A stretch of DNA of 64,000 nt. It comes from Areca catechu. Lineage: Eukaryota > Streptophyta > Magnoliopsida > Arecales > Arecaceae. The number at the start of each line of letters is the position of its first letter. The stretch's first letter is position 1. The stretch covers positions 115,832,472 to 115,896,471 of the forward strand of contig CM038053.1 of the NCBI GenBank assembly GCA_021397845.1. Direction: 5' to 3'. The notes under the pieces are model-generated. The model had not been told where the DNA came from, did not search any database, and saw only the letters and a list, made by a program, of their open reading frames with translations. Positions 20,345 through 32,079 of this stretch are shown here, piece after piece. A program made the position numbers and the translations under genes.

Positions 20345-23300
20345 TCTTATTGCAGGTGTGTCTTGCAACCAAGGAGAACAAAAGACTTTGGTATCTTGAC
20401 AGTGGTTGCTCAAGGCACATGACTGGAGATGTGAAGCAATTCACTTCTCTTGAAGCTTTGAATGGAGAGAGTGTGACCTTCGGTGATAATGGTAAAGAAA
20501 AAATCATTGGTATTTGTAAGGTTCATATAACTCCTTCTAGTAGTATTAGTAATGTACTTTTAGTAGATGGTTTGAAACATAATCTTTTAAGCATCGGTCA
20601 GTTTTGTGATAAAGGTTTTCAAGTAGTTTTTAAATCACCATATTGCATGATTACTAGTTCGGATATAAATGGAGTATAATTCTTTGGAAAAAGGCATGGA
20701 AATATTTATTTGGTAGACCTAGATGATCTATCTTTGCCTAATGGAGAATGCCTTGTTGTAATGAATTCTACTAAAGAAAAGACTAGTTGGCTATGGTAGA
20801 GAAGATTAGGGCATGCTAGTATGTACCTTATTTCAAAACTTTGCAAAAAGAATCTAGTTAGAGATTTACCTGAAATTTGTTTTGAAAAAGATAGAATTTG
20901 CAAAGCATGTCAATTTGGTAAACAAGTCAAAACTTCTTTTAAACCAAAAGGATTTGTAACTATTAGTAGGCCACTTGAACTACTCCATATGGATCTCTTT
21001 AGACCAACTAGAATATCAAGTCTAAGAGGCAAGAGATATGGATTAGTCATTGTAGATGATTTTTCAAGATTTACATGGGTTTTCTTTTTAGCACAAAAAG
21101 ATAAATCATTTTCTGTATTTATAAAGTTTTATAAAAAAGTTTCAAACGAAAAAGGTGTTTCAATCGTTTATATTCGTAGTGATCATGGAACTGAATTTGA
21201 AAATCAAGATTTCAAAAGATTTTGCAATGAAAAAGGAATAGAATACAATTTTTCTGCACCTAGGATACCTTAGCAGAATGGTGTAATAGAAAGGAAAAAC
21301 CGTACATTAGAAGAAATGGCATGCACTATGCTTTGTAAAAATGATTTGCCAAGGTATTTTGGGCTGAAGCTGTTAATACAGCCTATTATGTTTTAAATTG
21401 AGTTTTAATCTGCTCTATTTTAAAGAAAACTTCTTATGAACTTTGGAACCAAAGAAAACCAACTTTGAAATATTTTTGAGTTTTTGGTTGTAAATGTTTT
21501 GTTTTGAACAATGGAAAGGATCATCTTGGAAAGTTCGATGCCAAGTCTGATGAAGATATCTTCTTAGAATACTCTACATCAAGCAGGGTGTACAGAATAT
21601 TTAATAAACGAACTTTGGTTGTGGAAGAGTCAGTACATGTTGTATTTAAAGAATATACTAACAAGTCCTCGAGAAAAGAGGATACATCTGATAATTGTGC
21701 AGGTGCTGACAAGCTTTAGAAGCTGACATTGAATGATCAAGCTCAACCAAATGAAGAAGATCAAGACAAGGATGAGAAAGAAGATGACACTCCAAAGCAT
21801 CAAGATCTACCTAAGGAGTGGAGGTATGCTCGTGGATATCCTAAGAAATTAATCTTAGGTGATCCAGCTAAAGGGATAAGAACTCGAGCTTCTATTAGAA
21901 ATGAATGTGATTATATAGCATTTGTATCTCAAGTAGAACCTAAATATTTTGAAGAAGCTAAAAAATACTCTAATTGTATCAATGCTATACAAGAAGAATT
22001 AATTCAATTTGATAAAAATAATGTTTGGACACTTATAGAAAGACCATCTAATATTTCAATTATTGGCACTAAATGGATATATAGGAATAAATTAGATGAA
22101 AATGGTATTGTTATTAGAAATAAAGCTAGGCTAGTTGCTAAAGGCTATAATCAGGAGAAAGGGATTGACTTTGATGAAACTTTTGCTCCTGTTGCAAGAC
22201 TTGAAGCAATTAGGCTATTATTAGCATTTGCTTGCTTTGTGAATTTCAAATTATTTCAAATGGATGTTAAGAGTGCTTTCTTAAATGATTTTATATCTAA
22301 AAAAGTTTTGTTGAACAACCACTTGGATTTAAAAATCATGCACATCCTGATCATGTTTTTAAATTATACAAAGCACTTTATGGATTAAAGCAAGCACCTA
22401 GAGCATGGTACGAAATACTCAACAAATTTCTGATTGAAAATGAATTTTTTAGAGGAAATATTGATAAGACTCTATTTTTGAAAAAGAAAGATAATGATTA
22501 AATAGTAGTAGAAATATACGTTGATGATATTATTTTTGGTGCTACTAATGAAATTCTTTGTCAATAGTTTGCTAAGCTAATACAGGGTGAGTTCAAGATG
22601 AAATGATGGGAGAACTCAATTTCTTCCTCAGACTCCAAATCAAGCAAATTATAGATGGTATCTTCATTAACCAAGCTAAGTACACAAGAGAAATTATCAA
22701 GATGTTTGGAATGGAGACTACAAAACCAATAGGTACGCCTATGAGCCCCTCTTATAGACTTGATAAAGATGAACATGGTAAATCAAAAGATCAAAAGTTA
22801 TACAGAGGTATGATAGGCTCTTTATTGTATCTGACTGTTAGTAGACCAGATATAATGTTTAGTGTTTGCATGTGTGCTAGATATCAGTCTGAACCTAAAG
22901 AATCACATCTTATGGCTGTTAAGCGCATTATTAGATATATGTCTGGTACTATTAGTATTGGTTTATGGTATGCTAGAAATTCATCTGCTGAATTAATTGG
23001 ATATTCTGATGCAGATTTTGTTGGTTGTAGATTAGATAGAAAGAGTACTAGTAGAACTTGCCAATTTCTTGGAGTGAACTTAATCTCATGGTTTAACAAG
23101 AAACAAACTTCAGTTGCACTATCCACAGCTGAGGCTGAGTATATTGCAGCAGGAAGTTGTTGTGCTCAAATCTTGTGGATTAAGCAACAACTTGAAAACT
23201 TTGGAATCAAGTTGACTAGAACTCCTATTAAATGTGATAATACCAGTGCTATTTGCTTGATTAAAAATCCTGTTCAACGCTCTAGAAGTAAGCACATTAA

Positions 23301-23463
23301 AACTAGATATCATTTTATTAGGGATCATGTAGAAAACAATGATGTTTTGCTTGAATTTATTAGTACTGAATTGCAATTGGTTGATATTTTGACTAAACCT
23401 CTTCTAGAAGATCGATTCTGTATGATTAGAAGAGAGCTCGGGATCATCAATTTGTTTGATTAA
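20341..23463 (+). pseudogene. pol (PR-INT-RT-RNase H) of Sirevirus B
   Basis: The protease reads LWYLDSGCSRHMTGD (about 20383). Integrase spans about 20821-21700; GKQVKTSF precedes the core, with HMDLFRPT, IRSDHGTEFEN and an intact NGVIERKN, so all three acidic residues are present. RT spans 21780-22600 with TKWIYRNKLDENG, QMDVKSAFLND and YVDD (about 22517). RNase H spans 22603-23463, uninterrupted for 286 codons (SDADF, ALSTAEAEYIAA, CDNTSA, KPLLEDRF, ending IRRELGI). Breaks: TAA at 20678, TAG at 20796 and 21271, frameshifts near 21360 and 22310, stops at 21478, 22499 and 22566. Without helper proteins it cannot transpose. Confidence 0.92.
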
Positions 23464-23612
23464 ATCTTTTCCATAATTTGACTCAAACTAGATCAATTTG
23501 ACCTTATTCATGATAAATCATGTTTGATCATTGTTGATTTGACTCTAGAATTATCTTATCTCAATTGATTTTGATTTGCCTGTGAAATCCCTAATTTTTG
23601 GTTTTTAAGTCG

Positions 23613-23626
23613 ATGTGTCGACACAT
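23613..23626 (+). other. Palindrome between pol and the second ORF of B
   Basis: ATGTGTCGACACAT is a perfect 14-bp palindrome, followed by two decayed relatives (GAGCCGACACATGA at 23630, GAGCCGACACTAGG at 23708). This matches the place of the 18-bp palindrome in A, so the spacer position of the motif is conserved between subfamilies. Confidence 0.7.
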
Positions 23627-23896
23627 GCATGAGCCGACACATGAACGACAGCGGACTGAGATTTAAGGGATTTTTGAACCATTTTTTTCCCCAATTTTTT
23701 TCTCCTCCGAGCCGACACTAGGTTGCAAGGTACCCTTACTATTTATCCTTCCATTTCGTTGCTTTTGCCCGTCGTTTTCTTGGATTTGGATGTTTGGTAG
23801 CCATTTTTTTGTTGGATTCCTTCCTAGGTTTTGATTTCTAAATCCTAGAAACCCAAATTTCCACCAAAAACCTTGTCCAATCTTTGAATCTAAGCA

Positions 23897-25942
23897 ATGA
23901 GTCCTCGCAAGCAAGTTATTCATCGACCTTGTCAATCAAACCAAGAGAAAGAGTGAAGGACGAAGGCCCGACACGAGTATAGAGCTGCAGATCCGCCCAC
24001 ACGTTCACTTTTTATTTCATCTAGCCGGATGAGCTCGAAAATAGTGGTTGGAGAATGATGAGTGGATTTCTCTTTTTTTGACCAGCAGCATTTTAGGATT
24101 GGAAAGTGGATTCGACAGGCTGGTCTAACCACATTCTATTCACTCAGTGAGAGATATTACCCTAGGCTGATGAGAGAGTTTTATGGATCACTCGCCCACG
24201 GAGCAGATGGCACAGGTCAAAGGACGGGATATCCCCATTTCTTCAGAGGTTCTGAGCAGAGTATGGGATATACTGATGACGAGATCTGTTATTGACAGTC
24301 TGATGGATCGAGTTAGTGGTCTCTAGTGCATTTTTGAGTCCGACATACTACCAGAGGGAGACACTGTACCAGCATCTAGGTTGTCTGTGGAGATGAGACT
24401 ACTGCACCATATCATCGCCCGGATTCTTCTGCCGAAGCCAGACGTTTCGACTATGTCACAGAGTGGGAGTTGCTCGTGATGGTCTCACTGGTTCAGTGCA
24501 TGGCAGTATGCATTCCAGTTCTGATGGTACATCGAATTATAGAGGCATCGACTAGCCAGAGGCTTTGCTTACCGTATGGCATGGGACTGACATTGCTGTT
24601 TCGGGAGTATGGAGTCAACTTTGAGGAGGAGCCTTATCGTACATTGCTTCACATCGATGTGTATGACATCATGTCATTGCATTGGATGGGCTATCATTTG
24701 ATCCGAGGCCAGTGGACATGCAAGATATCAAGTCAGGCCGAGGATCGAGCAGATGATGATGACATAGTAGAGGAGGAGTGGATTCATTCAGGTGAGGCTG
24801 GATCCAGCGAGACTCAGCCTGAGATGGAAGCGCAGCCAGCGATTGCTCCTTAGTCTAATCCTTCTACATCTGCACAGCCTCAGCCAGCACAGACGGAGAC
24901 TCCAGAGACTTCAGTAGTCTAGAGAACAGAGTCAGACGTATAGAGATTGACGTATTCATCATGAGGCAGCATTTTGACATATTCATAGCTGAGACGAGAG
25001 AGAGCCATATTGGACTTAGTGATGGTATCTCGGCTATTCTTTCTACACTGTCTAGATCTTCAGCGAGTGCTCTAATTGCTGATACTGCTCCTGTACCTGC
25101 TCATGTACCTGCTCCTGCACCAGCTGATGATATTGTTGACATTGATACTGGTGCCGATATTGCTGTTGGAGTTGATGAGACTTTGGTGATATAGTTATTG
25201 AAGATGATGATGGAGACGAGGAGACTGACTCATACCGATTTGATATTGCTGATCTTACTTCAGGGCCAGTTAAGGAGGTGATGGGTGACTTGCCTACGAG
25301 CCCTATTGACCCATCTTGTTCACCTGTCCAGATTCCTATTCCATCTTCTCCTTCTAGATCGGATGATCGCATACCTGTTCCTATTCCTATTCTCACTCCA
25401 GTTATCGATACACCTGTTATTAATTTACCTGATATTGATTCCCCTGATATTGATATATCATTTGTACATATACCTATCATTGAGACCCCTACTGTGGATA
25501 CATCTTTTGTAGATACACCGATACTTTCTACAGCTGATACACCTGTTATTACATCAATTGAGACCCCTACTTTTGATCACAGATTACTGATACTCCTATC
25601 CTTCATACTGCATCACTCATTCGAGAGCTTGGGTTTTATACACCCAGCTTTCAGCATCTTGACTCTGGACCTTCTTTTGATCGCACACCTCTTCCTGTGG
25701 TTACTGAGTTGATTGACCCAATCACTTCCGTTCCTGCGGAGGACATAGTTCCTACCTTTACTGTTCTAGCTAGAGGTCGGACATATACTCATTGCAGAGG
25801 ACGTGGTCGTCATACCCCTCCATAGCCAACCAGGACTAGACTTAGAGATCTTCGATTGAGATGGCCATGAGCTCGATCTTCTACTGATACCGGACTGATT
25901 GAGATCGATTCATCTTCTGATGATTCCATGGATGATGATTAG
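23897..25942 (+). pseudogene. Second (downstream) ORF of Sirevirus B
   Basis: Starts MSPRKQVIHR at 23897. The conserved domain follows: FDQQHFRIGKWIRQAGL and SERYYPRLMREFYGSLA (about 24080-24190), then LCLPYGMGLTLLFREYGV (about 24561-24620) and LHIDVYDIMSLHWMGYHL (about 24647-24700), matching A. The C-terminal half is low-complexity: acidic and Pro-rich, with repeated TPVI/DIDxP units (about 25380-25590), an RGRGRH patch near 25795, and an acidic end (SSDDSMDDD) stopping at 25940. A ends FPSDED in the same way. Stops include 23956, 24056, 24293, 24851, 25192 and several after 25710. No transmembrane segment is seen. Function unknown; the domain resembles PF20167-type plant proteins. Confidence 0.65.
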
Positions 25943-26244
25943 GACTTTTATGTACTTTTAGATAGTTTATTTTTATGCTTATATATACTTTTATCTTTGT
26001 TATGTATCAGTTTGCTGTACAAACTCTAAGTTTATATGAAAACCTTGTTGTTCCTCATCTCTATGTTTGTGATGCAAATGAATGTTCTATCTTGAATTGC
26101 TTTTATACCTCAATGTCTTCACTTTTAATTGAATAAATTTCTTAAAGACAAAAAGAGATGCAGTTTAGAAAATAAATTTATTATCTCAATGCTACTTATT
26201 GACTATTCGATTTATTTGTTTCCCTACCTTTTTAATGATAACCA

Positions 26245-26778
26245 AAAGGGGGAGTAATTTAATGAGACTTAATTTAAGTATAAATGAATAATTCACAAAA
26301 TAAAAGTGGAGTGGTTTTGATATAAATGATAGACAAATTTTTGAAATAAAAAACCTGAATTGAAAATTATTTACAAAATTCCTTAAGAAAGGGGGAGCTT
26401 TACTTTTTGTTCATTTGAAAATCCTTTCAAAGCAAATTTAATCCTTAAAACCCCTATTTCAATGTTTGAAAAGATGTTTACAAATTTTGTTATGAATCAT
26501 TGATTCAGGGGGAGCTTTGTTGTTTGCTGAAATTTCTTGTAGAGTAACATGATACATGCTTTCTATGCATTTAAATAAATATCAAAGTTCTAATACTCTC
26601 TATCTTTGTAACAAGCTCTAACTCTATTACTTGTGTTCAGAATTGGCATATCTTTAATACAAGTAATGTTGATATACTTAATGCTTTCAATGTTATGAAC
26701 CTTGATCAATTCTCTTAAAGCTTTATTTTTAAAGCAGTTTATACTTAAAGGTTTTGTCATCATCAAAAAGGGGGAGAT
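26245..26778 (+). other. Multiple polypurine tracts upstream of the 3' LTR of B
   Basis: AAAAGGGGGAGT (about 26246), AAAGGGGGAGCT (about 26388), CAGGGGGAGCTT (about 26506) and AAAAAGGGGGAGAT (26764-26777, next to the LTR) form a series. Several copies of the PPT before the 3' LTR are a described Sirevirus trait. Only the last one primes at the LTR boundary. Confidence 0.8.
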
Positions 26779-28454
26779 TGTTGACTCCACTAATTGATTT
26801 TGATGATAAGTAAAATAGTTAAGTATAAGTTGAGGACTAATGATTTGCTTTGAGTGTGTTTTTATTGAAAAGGTGCTCACAAAATTTGAAGAAACCAAAT
26901 TGTCTTGAAGAAGCCAAGTTTGAAAGAAAAGTTTGCTCAAAGAGGACTTGGACACTTAAGAGATGGTTGAATGGATGACCAAGCTAAGTAAAAACTTGTT
27001 CCAGCTTAAATTCAGCAGTTTTTGTGTATTTTTCAATGAAGTGTCGACTCAAAGTGTCGACACATGACATGAAGTGTCGATACATGAGGATGAAGTGTCG
27101 ACTTAGGCCGGTACGTAGCAAAGTTTCAGATGGCACAGATGAAGTGTCGACATATGGACCTGAAGTATTGACTCAAGGTGTTGACACATCAATCAACACA
27201 TCGTCTAAGACTTTCAAGCCACAAAACTTGCAGAAGTTGAAGGAGCAGCTGAAGTGTCGACACATGGAAGCAAGGTGTCAACTCAAGATGTTGACTCAAC
27301 TGAGAAGGTGTTGACACATCTGAGATTTCTAGAGAATCTAAATGAAACTTTTTGAACTATGTGTCGTCTCAAGAAGAACATGTGTCGACCTTTTGTGTCA
27401 ACTCAACTGAGGAAGTATCGACACATAGAGTTCTGGCAATAGTAAGGCTAGTTTTTTCAAATGCAGAACTCGTCCAAAATGTCCCCAACGGCTAGTTTTT
27501 CAAGTGTAACAGCTAAATTTCAGTTTTGAGGCCTTGGGAGAGTTATATATTTGCTCCAAATCAAATCTAAACACATGATATTGAATACCATTAAAGAGTT
27601 TTGAGAGAAAAGAAAAGAGAAGAGCCTTAACTCCTATTCATTCAAGTTTCAACCACTCACAAGCTAAAGGAAGCCTCCATGCATTAAAAAACCATCAAGA
27701 GCATTGAAGATCATTCAATCTTGGGCATTCAAAAGACTTCAATAAGGACAAAGCAACTCTACATTGAGCTATATCAAGATATTTGCTTTGTTATTGAAAG
27801 CTTACATTGGTTCTTTTTTTCTAAACCTTATTTCTTGTAAGGGTTCTTGGTTAGCCTATTGTAAAACTAAGTGAGGTTATTAGAAAGCCTTGAAAAACCA
27901 ATTAGGTTGGTGGTTAGCCCGCAAAACCAGTAAGGTTCTTGGTTAGCCCAGAAAACCAAGGGAGGTTGTTGGTTAGCCTTGTGAAAACTAATTAGGTTCC
28001 TGGTTAGCCTGTAAAACCAAGTGAGGTTGTGACTTGTGATCCTTGTAAAAACAACTTGGGTTTTGATTTATGAACCCAAAAAACTAATCGGCTGTAATCG
28101 TGTGATTATAGTGAATTCCTAAGGAGATCTTGGAGAGTAGATGTAGGAGGAGATCTTGGAGAGTAGATGTAGGTGCATTGGTTGGCACCGAACCACTATA
28201 GCTTTTGGTATTTGTGATTGCTTGATCTCTCTCTCCTTGCTCTTTATTTATTGCTCTTAATTTTCACTGCACTTTTATTTTAGAGCATTGTATTTGAATC
28301 ATAGTACCTTGCTATATATATATACTTGTTGAATTGGATTGCTTTGCTTAGCATCTAGTTTTTATAAAGTTTGTAGCTTGTCATATTAAGTTAGCTTAAA
28401 TTAATTTTTAGAGACCCAATTCATCCTCCCTCTTGGGTTGCTTACTTGGCAACA
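26779..28454 (+). repeat. 3' LTR of Sirevirus B
   Basis: 1,676 bp, same ends as the left LTR. It differs by mostly C/T and G/A changes and by a 26-bp tandem duplication of GGAGATCTTGGAGAGTAGATG (28123 and 28149) that the left LTR lacks, so this arose after insertion. Confidence 0.92.
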
Positions 28455-29233
28455 CAGTCAATTTAGCAATTACCCTATCCACTGGCTAGGTAAGATGTAG
28501 GGTCATGGGAGGCTCCCCCTGCTCTCGCAGGGTCTTAATTAAAAACCATAAAATTGCTTAGGACGTTTGGCTCTGGGCCTCCAGCCTTAGACACCATATT
28601 CAAGTGATAATCAAAGGATTGGGTGCACTAGCTTACACACAATACTTGAAACCCGACCTGTTGGTGTCCCTAGCTCACTAGAGCAAATTAAGTCTAATTG
28701 ATTTTAATTAGGTTGGGCTCGGATGAAAAGAAGGTTGTTGTGGGCCCAGGATAGGTGATGAAACTCTTCCCTGATCTGAGACGCTCAAGTGCCCTTAAGA
28801 TTAGGTTACTTGATGATGCACACACAAGATGAAACCCTAAAATGCAATGAAGTAATAAAATAATTAAAAATATCAAAAAAATAGAAATTAATTTTTTTAT
28901 CTTAAAATTAAATTTCAGATCTAATTCAATCTCGGGATATCACGTCTGGCCATAGCTCATTACTTTCATGGGTCATGATAGTATACTTGCATATATCCGC
29001 TCAAGAGGTGTGATTTCCTTCTACTAGCAAACAGTAAATAAAAAAATATATAATCTGATTTTTTTTGAGATTATAGAGGGTTAACAGAGGATTAATAGAA
29101 AATTTATTTTTAATTTTTCTTGAATTTTTTTAGATAGATTTTATGCAGTTTTAATTTCAGTATAGTTCTAGGTATGCAAAAATTTCAAAACTAGCAGTTA
29201 AACCCTAGTTTAACCTTCGCTCTGATGCCAAAA
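28455..29233 (-). other. 5' leader of element C with its primer binding site
   Basis: This is internal C sequence to the right of B. The minus-strand PBS is at 29219-29230 (TGGCATCAGAGC on the minus strand), 3 bp from the LTR end, and matches the tRNA-Met type with one change. The rest is non-coding leader with no recognised frame; a short minus frame at 28694-28876 shows no domain. Confidence 0.7.
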
Positions 29234-31141
29234 TGATGTGGGACAATTATGAAAACCTAATATACTTATTATGGACCTAATTAATAGATAAAAATAGCAA
29301 TTAAATTTTTATAATTTTTGGATTTTTTTTTAAGACTCAAAGTTGGCAATGAAAGTAACTAGTCAACTAGTTATGCCCGCACGTGTAGATCTAACAAAGT
29401 AACTAAAATAATCAAGATTTTGTGATTAAGAAATCACCTTAAACTAGGGTCTACTTTCAAAGATCAAAACTAAGAATAGGGAAAGGTTTTTTTGAATTTT
29501 ACCAATGATGAATTTCTCTCTGAAGTAGATTTGTTGGAACTCTTAGAATCTCGTGGCAGGGCTTCAAGATTTTGATCTTCGGCTTCGATCTTTCACAAAA
29601 TTGGTTCCAAGGCAAGAACACCTCGACTTTAGTTTCTGATCACTTGCAAACACTCAACAAAGGAAGTTTTCAATTAGATAGAAGCAAAGTAAAGAAAAGA
29701 TGGAAAAGTAAAAGGAAAAAGGAAAGGAAGAAGTCAGCTAGGGCTTTCTGGCATCTAGATAAGTAGGGCCTCACACCCCGCGATGTTCTGAAGAACAAAG
29801 GAAAGGGCCTCACACCCCGTGATGCACACAGCAAAGAAAGAAAATTCAACAGAGTGTCACTTTATTTTATCAATAAATCATTTATAATACATGGGGTTTG
29901 ATGGAGTATTTATAGACCAACAACCAGAGATGTAAGGGTTACAAAGACTAGTATTTGTTTTCCTTAGGCAATGACCCCTAGAAACCTTGCTCTAGGCATC
30001 TTAGACTCCTGTTCTTGGGCTGATCTGGGACTCTCTCCAAGGTGGACGAATTCATAGGCCTCTTATCCAAAGTTGGTGCCAAGATGTGGATTGGTGAGGT
30101 GTCATGATGAAGGGCCAAGATTGCTTCATGGATTGCCCTGATTACTGGACTCTGGAGTCTGGATGATGTGGGCTCCTGCAGGATGGTGGACTCTTCAGTC
30201 TGGATAGAAGAAAACTCAAGAGTTTTCTTTGGATTTTTGAGTTTGGAATTTGAGTAACTTGAACTTTGCATTAGAAAATTTTCTTGATCATCTCCTTGAT
30301 TGGTGTCCCCTTGAGATAGAAGTGCATTGAAATGGGCAATCAACTAGGCTTGAAACTCCTGGAAGTTGGCATCAAAGACTTGAGTAGGAAGGCACCAATT
30401 GGAGGACTCCTTTTGCTTTACTCCTAAAAAGAAGGGGTGCCAATTCATGAATAAAAGAAGCGTCCAAGGGAGTGTGACATGGCAAGTGTGTTGCCCCAAT
30501 GAAGTGGCATGTGGTGTTGTCATGATGAAGTGTCAAGTGATGTCCAAACATAGCATGTGATGTTGTCCAAATTCTTGCAAAGGTGGTGCCAAGAAGTGGT
30601 TGCACACGACAAGTGACTTGGGCTAGCACACTGAGCCACATGGCTTGTTTTGGGCTAGCACATGGAGTCATATGGGTCTTCAACTAGGTCCCCCTTATAT
30701 TACAAGACTCAATAACTAATTATTACAAGACTCAAAATTAAACCAACAAAATAACTAAGCTTCACTTGATCAATTGATCAAAAGGTATAACCTCATGCAA
30801 CAAAAAAGAATAAATTTGGTAAATAGGGTTTGGCCCAATAGAGTTTAACACAACTGATAAATGGAGTTTTTATGCAATCCCTAATTGATAAAAAGGGCTA
30901 ACACTGGACCATTTATAACCCAATTGAAATTGGGGTTTTTTACAAACTCAATTTTGGATCCAGGGATTTTGACAGGGACTCAATTTTAGGGTTTAGGACT
31001 AAACCCAACTAAGCTAAAATAACAAAATTTAAAGATAAAATATTTATAGGTAAAAAGGGGTTTTGATTTAGGGATTTATTTATAGGTCACAGGGATGTGG
31101 GTTCAACCTGTCGATATTTTCTGGCCATGGTGTCCACACCT
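29234..31141 (-). repeat. Right LTR of C (5' LTR in element orientation)
   Basis: 1,908 bp, the partner of 12833-14712. It has the same TGATGTGGGACAATTATG opening, the GGGCCTCACACCCCG repeats (about 29766, 29806) and a degenerate outer end near 31120-31141. The open frames inside (29978-30343 and 30372-30683, minus) are not shared intact by the left copy. Confidence 0.85.
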
Positions 31142-31146
31142 AGACC

Positions 31147-31879
31147 TGCACCAACCGCTGCTTTAGGATTTGAGCCATTTACTCTGGCACCTACTCACAC
31201 TCCAGCCATGGCTTCTCGTTATGCTACAGAGACTGAGTCCACTTTTGAGGAGCGGATCACAACTCAGATCACTGATGTTCGAGAGGAGGTTTTGGGACGG
31301 TCTGTCAGGACTAGTAGACTTCAGATGGAGCTGCATGGATTGAGGAGCCATACTGATGAGTAGTTCACTAGTATTCGATAGGCGATGGAGGCCGATTTTA
31401 TAGAAATTCAAGATATGCTGAGTTCTTTATTACCTCCAACAGGACCTTCGACTCCTCCACCTCCTCCGCCAGCAGACAATGATGACCATGATACTCATGA
31501 TGACACCACCGGTGGTGATACTGCTCCGGATGGTGATGGTACAGTAGGTGATGGTGATGGCACAGCAGATGGTGATGGTGACTCTGATAGTGATGGTGGT
31601 GATGAGGTAGCAAGTTATCAGATTATTAATAGGGAGGATCAGACTCCTGCTATTCCTGATCAAACTCCAGATGCTCCCATTGATACTTAGTTTGACTCTG
31701 CTTCTACTTATGAGACTCTAGCAGAGACACTTGCTATCTGTGCCGCTAGGACTACCAGAATCGTAGCCAGATCAAGCCCTTCCCTTAGGACTAGGAGCAT
31801 GCTGCATAAGACTCCTAGGTCAACATTCTCTAGGGTTATGGCCCCTATTGTACTTGACTTCCCTTCTGATGAGGATTAG
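31147..31879 (+). pseudogene. Second ORF of Sirevirus A, C-terminal part
   Basis: Continues the frame broken at 12832, with one copy of the C target duplication between the two parts. A Pro/Thr stretch is followed by a likely helical segment (EERITTQITDVREEVLGR, about 31249-31303) and a Gly/Asp-rich run (DGDGTVGDGDGT, about 31530-31600). The end is basic then acidic (RTRSMLHKTP, then FPSDED), stopping at 31877. In-frame TAGs at 31361, 31379 and 31688 break it. B shows the same order of helical, low-complexity and acidic-tail parts, so the tail is a lineage feature. Confidence 0.6.
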
Positions 31880-32079
31880 CCTCTCAAATACTTATCTATA
31901 TGTATTTTATTGCATGTTATGGTGTTATGTTATGTTCTCTTATTGGTGTTATGTTATGTCTTGTTGTACTGAAACTAGTTATTAATGAAAGTTATCTTTT
32001 ATAGTTATAAAATTTGTTTCATGGTATGTTATGTTACTCTTCTTTTTGTCTATTTAACAATTTATTTTATGCATAAATT

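Larger units (their letters stand above)
16938..28454 (+). mobile_element. Sirevirus-type Ty1/Copia retrotransposon B, inserted in C
   Basis: LTRs 16938-18561 and 26779-28454 both open TGTTGACTCCACTAATTG and end AACA. PBS at 18564, gag, pol, spacer palindrome, second ORF and several polypurine tracts follow in the same order as in A. It is the innermost and therefore youngest member of the nest. The would-be TSD is imperfect: TAGCC (16933-16937) against CAGTC (28455-28459), two C/T transitions apart. LTR differences are nearly all transitions. Total 11.5 kb, with no foreign insertion. It is less degraded than A but still carries stops in gag, pol and the second ORF. Confidence 0.92.
12833..31141 (-). 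mobile_element. Chromovirus-derived, pol-deleted Gypsy element C (minus strand), split by element B
   Basis: Direct repeats of 1,880 and 1,908 bp (12833-14712, 29234-31141) begin TGATG(C/T)GGGACAATTATG on the plus strand. On the minus strand a PBS sits next to the right copy (29219-29230) and a PPT next to the left copy (14713-14724), which fixes minus orientation. TSD AGACT (12828-12832) and AGACC (31142-31146) differ by one transition. Joining the flanks restores continuous alignment of A's second ORF, confirming the insertion site. Internal DNA outside B is only about 3 kb: a gag remnant, an unrecognised stretch, and the integrase C-terminus with chromodomain. Protease, RT, RNase H and integrase core are missing. 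Confidence 0.85.

Noticed and set aside
31398..31613. Histidine-rich minus-strand frame
   Set aside because: It is the complement of the Gly/Asp-rich (GATGGTGAT) run in the downstream ORF of Sirevirus A.
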